NCBI GenBank assembly: GCA_030765605.1
Contig: JAVCCG010000128.1
Location: forward strand, 1-13,237
From: Candidatus Alcyoniella australis
GTDB taxonomy: Bacteria; Lernaellota; Lernaellaia; JAVCCG01; Alcyoniellaceae
Direction of reading: 5' to 3'
Length of the DNA stretch: 13,237 bases
Shown: positions 1 to 6,208 of the stretch, one piece after another
Numbering within the stretch: the stretch's first letter is position 1
How the letters are laid out: each line of letters begins with the position of its first letter
Program-made: the position numbers and the translations under genes
Notes under the pieces: generated by a model
The model's database searches: none
Seen by the model: the letters and a program-made list of their open reading frames with translations, nothing else
What the model was told of the DNA's origin: nothing

Positions 1-8
1 AAGGCGGG

Positions 9-941
9 ATGGCGGTCCATGTCGGGAGCGGCGCATCGTCACGCCCTGTCATTCGCAATATCCCTCCCACTCGATATGACGATGTGCGCGGACAGAACGC
101 CGCAGTGGAGGCGGTGCGCGACTACGTCGAGATGCCCATCAAGCACGCGGAGATTTTCAAGCACATCGGCGCCAAGGGCAGCAGGGGCGTCCTGCTTTAC
201 GGCGCGCCAGGCAACGGCAAAACATTGCTGGCCAAGGCCGTGGCCGGTGAATCCGGCGCGCACATCGAGATCGTCTCCGGGCCGGAGGCGCTATCCAAGT
301 GGGTCGGCGAGGCCGAGGAGCGGATCCGCGCGATCTTCGAGCGAGCCCGTAAACTTGCGCCCTCAGTAATCCTCTTCGACGAGATCGACGCCATCGCTTC
401 CTCCCGAAGCCTCGCGGAAGGGCATCATCACAAGACTCTCGTATCCCAACTGCTCGTCCTGCTCGACGGCCTGGAGGATCGCGGCCACATCTTCGTCATC
501 GGCACGACCAACCGCCCCGACGACGTGGACCCCGCGCTACGCCGCCCAGGTCGCTTCGACCGGACGATCCACATGGGGCCGCCGGGTATCGAAGGCCGCG
601 CGGCCATCTTTGCAAAACACATGGCCGGGATGAAAGTCGGCAGCGATATTGACCCCCATGAACTTGCCCGCCTCACACCAGGCTTTTCCGGCGCGCAGAT
701 CGAACTTGCCTGCCGCGAGGCAGGCATGGCCTGTGTGAAGGAGACCGTGCAAGATCATGTTCCCCTGGAATTCGTGGAAGTGCGGATGGATCATTTCGAA
801 AAGGCTATTGAGCTGATTATTCGTGAAAACCTCAAAAACGCTTCCGGCCGGCGCCGCTCAAAAGGCAATGGCGATGAAAAACCCGAGGCCGGCCGGATAC
901 TCGATCCGCATTTTCTCCTGATCGCTGACCAAGCAAAATAA
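9..941 (+). CDS. Single-domain AAA+ ATPase (Cdc48/FtsH-like)
   Basis: Probable cytoplasmic AAA unfoldase or remodelling ATPase of the Cdc48/VAT/FtsH clade. Visible motifs are Walker A GAPGNGKT (residues 65-72), the pore loop KWVGEAE (97-103), Walker B VILFDE (120-125), sensor-1 GTTN (165-168), the second region of homology ALRRPGRFDR with putative arginine fingers R179 and R182, and the sensor-2 region GFSGAQIELACREA (225-238). A short helical lid and a basic tail follow. There is no protease domain, transmembrane segment or second AAA domain, so it is much shorter than Cdc48 or FtsH. The frame stays open upstream of ATG 9 to the window edge, and the protein starts only about 25 residues before the conserved AAA linker. 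An N-terminal substrate-binding domain may therefore lie outside the window. AAGG at 1-4 is a weak ribosome binding site for ATG 9. The substrate is unknown. Family call sure; start uncertain. Confidence 0.9.
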   Translation: MAVHVGSGASSRPVIRNIPPTRYDDVRGQNAAVEAVRDYVEMPIKHAEIFKHIGAKGSRGVLLYGAPGNGKTLLAKAVAGESGAHIEIVSGPEALSKWVGEAEERIRAIFERARKLAPSVILFDEIDAIASSRSLAEGHHHKTLVSQLLVLLDGLEDRGHIFVIGTTNRPDDVDPALRRPGRFDRTIHMGPPGIEGRAAIFAKHMAGMKVGSDIDPHELARLTPGFSGAQIELACREAGMACVKETVQDHVPLEFVEVRMDHFEKAIELIIRENLKNASGRRRSKGNGDEKPEAGRILDPHFLLIADQAK

Positions 942-1220
942 CGCGCTCAACCTCATGCCGATTTTCCCGAATCCAGTTTTTGGGGATACTTGCGACCGCC
1001 AATCTAATCCCGCCTGCGCTGGGTGGAAGTCTTATGGGACAAAAACTTCCATCAGAAACAACCATGAAAACGAGCCGCGAAAGTGCTTTTTCGAGGCGCC
1101 TTCTCCAAGCGGTTCCATACGGGAGCTCAATCGGCACTCCAAGGGCACTCCAAGCGCGAATCCGCCTGCACGAACCGATTGGAAACTCGCTTGAAGGTCC
1201 CGGCGCATGAGGGTCGTATC
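942..1220. other. Intergenic stretch without a recognisable gene
   Basis: I see no convincing coding region here. Short open frames on both strands give low-complexity, unrecognisable peptides and lack good ribosome binding sites. The one ordered element is a perfect tandem duplication of the 11-mer GGCACTCCAAG at 1133-1154. The ATPase gene (plus) and the Cys-rich gene (minus) converge on this stretch, so transcription terminators would be expected, but no clear stem followed by a T-run is visible. Confidence 0.5.
1133..1154. repeat. 11-bp perfect tandem duplication
   Basis: GGCACTCCAAG occurs twice head-to-tail (1133-1143 and 1144-1154). Two copies are too few to call a microsatellite. It may simply be a slippage duplication in non-coding DNA. 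Confidence 0.6.
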
Positions 1221-1691
1221 CTAAATTCGGACCATCGCTTTTGTGGCTCTACACCAGCCGCCATAGCTCATCCGCGCGATCTTGAAAAGCGTCGATTCCA
1301 GGTAGGGGCGCACCAAGTTCGCCATGAAGCTGAACCCGCCCAGGCTGTTGAAGTGCTTCAGACCGCAACTTGAGCAATACGCCACCACCCCGCCCACGCT
1401 GAGTAGCCCGCCGAAGTACACACCCCACGCACTGCCGCCGCAGTGCTGGCAAGAGGTGGTGAAGACCGGGCACTGCTCCCATAGCAGGAATAACGCGCCG
1501 ATCGGTAGCGGCCGAGCCTGCTCGCCGAAGGCGAAGCTGCACGATCGCTGCGGGTACGGCATCCAGGGGTCGAGCTGCAGCAGGTCCGCTTGATGGCAGC
1601 GGCACGCGCGTAGGATCTGCGCCTGCTCGGGCGAGAAACGACCTTCGTTGCTCCAGTGACTCTTGATAAAGCTGGACTGCTCGGTGTTCAT
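1221..1691 (-). CDS. Unrecognised Cys-rich (zinc-ribbon-like) protein
   Basis: 156-residue protein that I do not recognise. It has two CxxC knuckles, CQHC (residues 81-84) and CSSC (106-109), separated by a Gly-rich hydrophobic stretch, which suggests a zinc ribbon with an unusually hydrophobic insert. Further Cys/His residues at C30, C32, H33, C51 and C74 could form a second metal site. ATG at 1691 is chosen over the longer frame opening at 1802 because GGAGG sits five bases upstream of it. A TTTACA-N17-TATTCT promoter at 1815-1843 would also start the transcript near 1808, leaving the 1802 start almost leaderless. The gene lies alone in an AT-richer island between the ATPase gene and a truncated comM, which hints at acquisition by transfer. 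That is inference. No function can be assigned. Confidence 0.7.
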   Translation of the reverse strand: MNTEQSSFIKSHWSNEGRFSPEQAQILRACRCHQADLLQLDPWMPYPQRSCSFAFGEQARPLPIGALFLLWEQCPVFTTSCQHCGGSAWGVYFGGLLSVGGVVAYCSSCGLKHFNSLGGFSFMANLVRPYLESTLFKIARMSYGGWCRATKAMVRI

Positions 1692-1814
1692 GGTGTCCTC
1701 CATCGTTCGCAGCATTGCCACCGTGCCACAGAGGCCGGTTGGCGTCGGGTCATAGGGCCGCGTCCCTCGCCGACTCGTGATGGATAGAAAGAAAAAGAAC
1801 AACTATTCGCTCAC

Positions 1815-1843
1815 AGAATATGCGCCATCGCGCGGCTTGTAAA
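1815..1843 (-). promoter_or_regulatory. Sigma70-type promoter for the Cys-rich gene
   Basis: Read on the minus strand, TTTACA (1838-1843) and TATTCT (1815-1820) are separated by exactly 17 bases, close to the TTGACA/TATAAT consensus. Transcription would start near 1808, giving a leader of about 117 bases before ATG 1691. It lies in visibly AT-rich DNA, and no better pair stands out nearby. Confidence 0.6.
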
Positions 1844-1893
1844 GAGCCGTTTTGGGGTGGTCAGATGTCTCATTTAGATCGATTTTCAAGCCC

Positions 1894-1911
1894 ACATTAT
1901 GTTCATAATGT
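1894..1911. promoter_or_regulatory. Operator-like inverted repeat
   Basis: Perfect 8-base arms, ACATTATG-TT-CATAATGT, lie about 50 bases upstream of the -35 box of the minus-strand promoter. This size and symmetry suit a dimeric transcription factor site. The loop is too short for a good RNA hairpin, and no T-run follows. The regulator is unknown. Confidence 0.4.
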
Positions 1912-1950
1912 AGCCGATGGCTAATGTTTAAAAACCGCTAAGAAAATTCC

Positions 1951-1960
1951 CGTGTACACG
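1951..1960. promoter_or_regulatory. 10-bp perfect palindrome
   Basis: CGTGTACACG is self-complementary and sits in the AT-rich non-coding stretch. It may be a protein-binding site, but a palindrome of this length can occur by chance. Confidence 0.2.
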
Positions 1961-2047
1961 AATTTATCGCCAGCGTCCGCGGTAACTCTTTGAATTCTGG
2001 CGGTTAAAGCTCTAGCCCATCTTTATACCGTTTGTAGTAGAGCTACG

Positions 2048-2530
2048 GTGGGATGCCCCTGCGGTCACCTGACCGACCCGGTGCGCACCTGCCTGTGCAC
2101 CACCCGCCAAATACAGCGCTACCGCACGCGCATTTCCGGCCCGCTGATGGACCGCATCGACATCCACATCGAGGTCCCGGCCTTGCGCTACGTCGAGCTG
2201 TCCGGCGAGCGCCGGGGCGAGGCCAGTTCCGAGGTGCGCGCACGGGTCAACGCGGCGCGCAAGGTCCAAGCCGCGCGGTTCAACGGAACCAACGGCGTGC
2301 GTTGCAACGCCCAAATGTCGCCGCGGATGATCGAAAATCACTGCGTCCTGGACGAGCGTTCCAAGTCTCTGCTGGCCAACGCCTTCGAGCGGCTGGGCAT
2401 GAGCGCCCGCGCGCATTCGCGGATCCTCAAAGTCGGCCGCACCATCGCCGACCTCGACGGGTCCGAACGCATCGCGAGCCACCACCTGACCGAGGCGATC
2501 GGCTACCGTTCCCTCGACCGGCCGCTGTAG
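2048..2530 (+). pseudogene. comM: 5'-truncated ComM/YifB (Mg-chelatase-like ATPase), C-terminal third
   Basis: The translation matches the end of ComM/YifB, a ring helicase-like AAA+ protein that aids branch migration during natural transformation in some bacteria. Visible landmarks are CPCGHLTDP with the following Cys cluster, QIQRYRTRISGPLMDRIDIHIEVP (the sensor and arginine-finger region, residues about 21-44), and the C-terminal helical domain with SARAHSRILKVGRTIADLDG. The family is about 500 residues long and only about 158 remain. The Lon-like N-terminal domain, Walker A and Walker B are all absent, so this cannot be an active ATPase. Homology starts abruptly near 2053, where the usual AMNPCPCG becomes VGCPCG, and AT-rich DNA lies upstream. 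The remaining codons are intact with no internal stop, so the truncation looks fairly recent. The GTG at 2048 is only the first possible start and has no evident ribosome binding site. Confidence 0.88.
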
Positions 2531-2538
2531 GTGGCTCG

Positions 2539-3558
2539 ATGACCAAACAGGCTCACAGGCTGTTGCTGCTGCTGCTGGTAATCGAGTGCCTGGTGCTGGC
2601 CAACATCGTGGTCGATCAGGCCGGGGCAGTGGACTGGGACGTGGGACGCTTCTTCCGCGCCATGCAAAACCACGAGCAGCCGTCCAAACCGTACATCAGG
2701 GGCAAACCGCTGCCGCTGCTGTGCGTGCGCGCCTGCTGGGCGTTCCAGCCCTACCACTATATCGTCTGGCGCTGGCTGGCCGTGGCCCTGGTCGCGTCCG
2801 GCGCTCTGGGCCTGGCCCTGGCCACCCGTCTTTCCACCCGCTCGTGGGCCACCACGTTGGCCGCGCCGTTGGTGCTGCTGTTCATGCCCGCGGTGCGCCA
2901 TATCAGCGCCGAGCAGGACGACAACATGTTCATGCTGCCGGCCCTGGCCCTGATGATCGGCAGCCTGCTGGCCAAACGGCCCCGGCCGCTGCTGCTGGGG
3001 CTCTCGATCGGCCTGCTGCTGGTGATCCACGCCGAGGCCGCGCCCGTGCTTGTCGTGGCCTGCGCCGCGGGCCTGTACCTCTGGGGGCGCAATAAAATGC
3101 TCGTCGCAGCGGCGCCGATGGTCTTGACCATACTCGCGGTCGACCTCACGGCCATGGCGGTCTGGCCCGAGGCCCCGTCGCTGATGCGAACCTGGATCGG
3201 CGGCGCTAAAACGCTGCTAGGCGGGGCTGCCGGGACTAACAAGTCGGCCGCACTTTTCGCCTGCACCAGGCCGGTGAACGACGCCCTGTACTGGTTCGGG
3301 CTCGACTGGACCGCAATCGTGGGGATCGGCGCAGTCGTCGGCATCGCGTTGCGCCGAACGGGCTCCAAGGACGTGGCCGTGCTCGGTACGCTGACCCTGG
3401 CCGGCTGCCTGTTCCCGTCGCTGTACGAGGGGGCCAATGCCGAGCGCTGGGTGGCTGCGGCCGTGCCCCTGGCCGCCCTGGCGATCGTCGCGGTCTGGCA
3501 CACGCTGGACTTTGGACCAACGACAAGCACCAAAACGAGGGGAGATGACGATGGGTAA
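2539..3558 (+). CDS. Multi-pass inner-membrane protein, possibly GT-C-like
   Basis: 339-residue hydrophobic protein with about nine predicted membrane spans: roughly residues 7-26, 77-96, 104-119, 132-145, 150-183 (two), 187-209, 257-271 and 279-320 (two). An acidic loop after the first span (VDWDVGRFF, 31-39) and the short SAEQDDN motif (123-129) recall the catalytic loops of GT-C membrane glycosyltransferases, but I cannot assign a family. ATG 2539 is preceded by AGGTGG at a workable distance. It lies eight bases after the comM remnant, in the same frame but separated from it by a stop. Its 3' end overlaps the start of the HRDC gene by eight bases, indicating translational coupling and a shared transcript. 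Confidence 0.8.
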   Translation: MTKQAHRLLLLLLVIECLVLANIVVDQAGAVDWDVGRFFRAMQNHEQPSKPYIRGKPLPLLCVRACWAFQPYHYIVWRWLAVALVASGALGLALATRLSTRSWATTLAAPLVLLFMPAVRHISAEQDDNMFMLPALALMIGSLLAKRPRPLLLGLSIGLLLVIHAEAAPVLVVACAAGLYLWGRNKMLVAAAPMVLTILAVDLTAMAVWPEAPSLMRTWIGGAKTLLGGAAGTNKSAALFACTRPVNDALYWFGLDWTAIVGIGAVVGIALRRTGSKDVAVLGTLTLAGCLFPSLYEGANAERWVAAAVPLAALAIVAVWHTLDFGPTTSTKTRGDDDG

Positions 3559-4138
3559 TGACGCAGGCAAACAGGTACGGCTGCTCACATTGCGTTTTGA
3601 CAAGGCCGCGGGGTGCTTTGACGACCGCGAGCTGCGCCGGTTCTGCGACCAGCACCACGTGCTGCAGACCGAACAGCAATTTTTTGCGCAAGACGGTGAA
3701 CACTTCATGGCCGTAACGGTGATTCACTCCGGCGCGCCGCAGGCGAAACAGGGCGCAAAGCCCGCGCCTGAGCAGCAGCAACAGCAACGCAGCCGGCCCA
3801 AGGGGGACGCGGGCAAAGCAGCTCCAGGCTCCACCAATCCCAAGCAAAAGCAGCCCGATCCCGCGGACCCCTACAACGAGTTGGACCAGGGTGAGCGCAA
3901 AGTCTACGAGGCGCTACGCGCCTGGCGCACCCAAATCGCCGAAAAGCAGTCGCTGCCGCGCTACGCCGTGGCCAAGAACAGCCACTTGGCGCGGATCGTC
4001 AAGTTGCGGCCGCAATCGCGCGACGACCTGGCTGTGATCGAGGGCTTCGGCCTGCAGCGCGTCGAGCGCTACGGCGCCCAGATCATCGACGTGCTGGCCC
4101 GCGAACAGGGGAACAACGGTCGGGCGCGAGCCCGATAA
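3551..4138 (+). CDS. HRDC-domain protein (retroelement-accessory type)
   Basis: 195 residues in three parts. The N-terminal module (about 8-60) has the pattern VRLLTLRFDKAAGCFDD...FFAQDGEHFMAVTV. A low-complexity linker (61-108) contains a run of five Gln. A C-terminal HRDC domain (about 111-186) includes YEALRAWR, LARIVKLRPQSRDDLAVIEGFG and VERYGAQIIDVL. HRDC domains bind nucleic acid in RecQ and RNase D. From memory, this N-terminal module plus HRDC is the layout of accessory proteins found beside diversity-generating retroelement reverse transcriptases, but no reverse transcriptase or template repeat is in this window. ATG 3551 is chosen because GGGGAG ends six bases upstream; the ATG at 3545 would abut that site. 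It is coupled to the membrane-protein gene by overlap, and the next frame starts one base after its stop. The HRDC call is sure; the biological role is not. Confidence 0.85.
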   Translation: MGNDAGKQVRLLTLRFDKAAGCFDDRELRRFCDQHHVLQTEQQFFAQDGEHFMAVTVIHSGAPQAKQGAKPAPEQQQQQRSRPKGDAGKAAPGSTNPKQKQPDPADPYNELDQGERKVYEALRAWRTQIAEKQSLPRYAVAKNSHLARIVKLRPQSRDDLAVIEGFGLQRVERYGAQIIDVLAREQGNNGRARAR

Positions 4139-4139
4139 A

Positions 4140-4349
4140 ATGCGTGCTCCCGGCCGACAGCTCCTGCTGTTGACCGCTGGTCCTGATTCCCGCTGCGGCC
4201 CAGGCCAATGTCGCGGCCTCGTCCCAGTCGCTGCTGGTCGAGGCGCTGGCTCAGCTCGCCTGATTATCAATCAATGTTCGTCGATGTTGCCCGAACTGCG
4301 CGAGCAGGTCGGGGTCGGGTATTTCGCGCTCTACGACTTGGGCGAATAG
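4140..4349 (+). pseudogene. Frameshifted remnant of a small exported protein
   Basis: ATG 4140 starts one base after the HRDC stop. It encodes MRAPGRQLLLLT, which then loses sense. Shifting by one base at about 4175 restores LVLIPAAAQANVAASSQSLLVEALAQLA, completing a textbook signal peptide with a likely AQA|N cleavage site; this frame stops at TGA near 4261-4263. A further stretch in the original frame, MLPELREQVGVGYFALYDLGE, ends with TAG at 4347-4349. Two frame changes in 210 bases point to a decayed gene, or to sequencing errors in a real one. The protein family is not recognised. Its position suggests it was the last gene of the run that starts at 2539. Confidence 0.5.
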
Positions 4350-4360
4350 ACGGATATCGG

Positions 4361-5656
4361 TCAGGCGCTAGTTGGCCGATCAGCCAGGCAAGACAGAACC
4401 AGAACCAAGGCTGCAATGCAGTAGCCAAATCCCTCGTACCACGCCAGGCCCAGGGGCGCGAGCAGCAGCGGCAGACACAGCAGCCCGAGTCCGACTGCAG
4501 CCAGGACGATCCGCATCTTGGGCAACGCAACGCCGCGAACGGACAGCGGCGCGAAGAGCCACAGCACCAACGGCGCGCACAACAGATAATAGTGCGACCA
4601 GGCCAGAGGCGAGAGCAGGATCAACGCCAGGGGCCCAAGGGCTATTAGCAGCAAGTCGCGTTGCCCCCGAGCGTTGACAGGTGCAGCAGATCCACGTCTT
4701 GCCCTGCGCCAGAGCACGTAGAGCAATGCCGCGAGCACCTGCGTCTGCCAGACGGCCCTCGCCAGCGGACTGATCTTGCCCAGCAGCAGGCTGATCGAGT
4801 AGTTGCCCGCTTGCCAGCGCATGGTGGACGGACCAAGCGCTCCCAGGCCGGAGATCCACTGGGCCCAGCACTCCACGCTGCCCAGCAGCGGATAGGCCAA
4901 GGCCGCGGCCAGTGGCAACCCCAGGGCGCAACCCAGCGCCAGGCGTGCGGCAGCAGACCAGCGTCGCTCAAACAGCCGCGATCCGATCAGCAGCAGCGGG
5001 ACCAAGGCCAGGGTGGGTTTAAACAATGCGGCCAGACCCAACACCAACCCGGCGCCAACATCGCGCACCAATGGGCCGCGAGCGAGCAAAGCCCACCCGG
5101 CCAGGGCCAACAGCAACATCTGGAGTTGGTTGGAGTTGCCCACCGACACATCCGCGGCAAGCGGCGCAAAAGCCACGTAGTAGACCGCCAGCGCCGCGGC
5201 AAGCATTGCGAGTCGATACCCGAGCATCCGGCCCCAGAGCGCCACGGCCGCGAACCCGGCGAATAGGCTCAGCCAGAAGTGCAGCCAATGGGCGCGCTCG
5301 TAGTCCAGCCGCGCGAGCAGACCGTAGGCCGCGTAAAACAGCGGCGATGCGAACAGCTCAAGCTCGGGCCGCGCCGCGACCGCCGCCCCCAGACGCGCCT
5401 GCTGCGGTTGCTCCACAGCCAACGCTGCCATGCGCGCGGCCACGATCGAGCGTCCGTCTGCGGAGTAGATATCCGTGATCGGCGATAGCTGTATTGCCCG
5501 ACCCACGGCCCAGAACTGGTAGAAGTCCAGGCCCACGCCGCCCTGGGCGAGCGTGTAGAGCCGCATTGATCCGAGCAGCGCCAAGACCAGCAGCACTAAA
5601 ACCAAGGCGCCATCACGCCGGTGGGTTTGTTTCGTGCTTGCGCTCACGCCTCTCAA
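4361..5656 (-). CDS. GT87-family (DUF2029) membrane glycosyltransferase
   Basis: 431-residue polytopic protein resembling GT87 polyprenyl-phosphate-mannose-dependent mannosyltransferases such as PimE, which use a lipid-linked sugar donor on the outer side of the inner membrane. Family landmarks: GLDFYQFWAVGRA in the first extracytoplasmic loop, with D44 as candidate catalytic base; GNSNQLQMLLLALAGWALL (173-191), matching the usual GQVN-type motif; FKPTLALVPLLL (212-223); and SPLAWSHYYLLCAPLVL (349-365), matching the SP..W.HH motif. About ten or eleven membrane spans are visible. The start is uncertain: TTG 5656 or GTG 5647 keep the first span, while the first ATG would delete it. It converges with the decayed gene at 4140-4349 (12 bases between stops) and lies about 60 bases downstream of the zinc-ribbon gene on the same strand, so the two may be co-transcribed. 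Acceptor and product are unknown. Confidence 0.82.
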   Translation of the reverse strand: MRGVSASTKQTHRRDGALVLVLLVLALLGSMRLYTLAQGGVGLDFYQFWAVGRAIQLSPITDIYSADGRSIVAARMAALAVEQPQQARLGAAVAARPELELFASPLFYAAYGLLARLDYERAHWLHFWLSLFAGFAAVALWGRMLGYRLAMLAAALAVYYVAFAPLAADVSVGNSNQLQMLLLALAGWALLARGPLVRDVGAGLVLGLAALFKPTLALVPLLLIGSRLFERRWSAAARLALGCALGLPLAAALAYPLLGSVECWAQWISGLGALGPSTMRWQAGNYSISLLLGKISPLARAVWQTQVLAALLYVLWRRARRGSAAPVNARGQRDLLLIALGPLALILLSPLAWSHYYLLCAPLVLWLFAPLSVRGVALPKMRIVLAAVGLGLLCLPLLLAPLGLAWYEGFGYCIAALVLVLSCLADRPTSA

Positions 5657-5718
5657 CCTACCGCAGGCAGGCCAAGATTTCTCATTTTATCGGGTTATTC
5701 CGCTAAAAAAGATGGGTC

Positions 5719-5967
5719 TCAACGCGGTAGATATGTGAACGCCAAAATGCCTAGGCCCAATACGCTGAAAACCAAGGTCAACAAGACGGCCACCGACGAA
5801 CTGCCGAGCCGATCGCTCCGCTTCTGCTTGGGCTCAGGCAGCTCCTGCTCGGCTGCGCGGCGGATCGCCTTGAGCTTGGCGCCGTTTATCAGCGTGCCGC
5901 AGGAAGGGCAGGCCGGTGCGGCATCGCTGACTTTCCAGCCGCAAATGGGACAGATCATAATTGCCAT
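5719..5967 (-). CDS. Small zinc-ribbon membrane protein
   Basis: 82 residues. An N-terminal zinc ribbon, with CPIC (6-9) and CPSC (20-23), is followed by a charged linker (about 28-55) and one C-terminal membrane span (about 58-79) ending in a short basic tail. This is a common layout for small bacterial zinc-ribbon membrane proteins of unknown role; the zinc ribbon would be cytoplasmic if the tail is a simple anchor. ATG 5967 has AGAGG about six bases upstream, which supports the start. It is the first gene of a possible two-gene unit with the GT87-like gene and is transcribed divergently from the RND exporter gene. Confidence 0.8.
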   Translation of the reverse strand: MAIMICPICGWKVSDAAPACPSCGTLINGAKLKAIRRAAEQELPEPKQKRSDRLGSSSVAVLLTLVFSVLGLGILAFTYLPR

Positions 5968-6208
5968 TTAACACCTCTTTTCAGGGCCCGCCCCCAACGC
6001 GGTCCCAAAATCAATACGTCCCAACTCCCATGATTATTCATCGTCAATGCGCAGAACCAATAAATAGCGTTGCCTATATATTGATGGGTTCCCCCTGGTT
6101 TCTCGCGTATCGAGATGGGGCTTATATCCACATCTTCCGGCCGTGTCAAGCTGCCCGAAACGCGCCACGGGTGCCGATTAAAAACATCTGCGCTAGAATC
6201 GCGCGGAC

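Larger units (their letters stand above)
1844..2047. other. AT-richer non-coding stretch up to the comM junction
   Basis: No gene is visible. Base composition is clearly lower in GC than in the flanks. The stretch holds two operator-like palindromes (1894-1911 and 1951-1960) and ends abruptly where recognisable ComM coding sequence starts at about 2053. The comM reading frame stays open back to 1994, but its translation upstream of 2048 has no ComM similarity. Confidence 0.5.

Noticed and set aside
2053-2538. One long protein running from the comM fragment into the membrane protein (open frame 2053-3558)
   Set aside because: The first 162 codons overlap the comM remnant in another frame and look like shadow translation (Arg/Pro/His-rich). 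The membrane protein has its own ATG and ribosome binding site at 2539.
3551-4349. A diversity-generating retroelement in the window
   Set aside because: No reverse transcriptase motifs, no Avd, and no template/variable repeat pair with adenine-directed differences could be found. Only an HRDC accessory-like gene is present. Differences between A/B repeat copies are not adenine-specific.
4347-4400. Bidirectional terminator between the convergent genes
   Set aside because: Only weak, interrupted stems are visible and no T-run follows on either strand.
4661-5478. Plus-strand open frames opposite the GT87-like gene
   Set aside because: They lack recognisable domains and ribosome binding sites; their composition mirrors the Leu/Ala-rich gene on the other strand.
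6171-6199. Promoter for the exporter gene (TAGAAT at 6194-6199)
   Set aside because: The -10-like box is good, but the expected -35 position reads GTGCCG, and the transcript would start almost at the ATG. Not enough to call.
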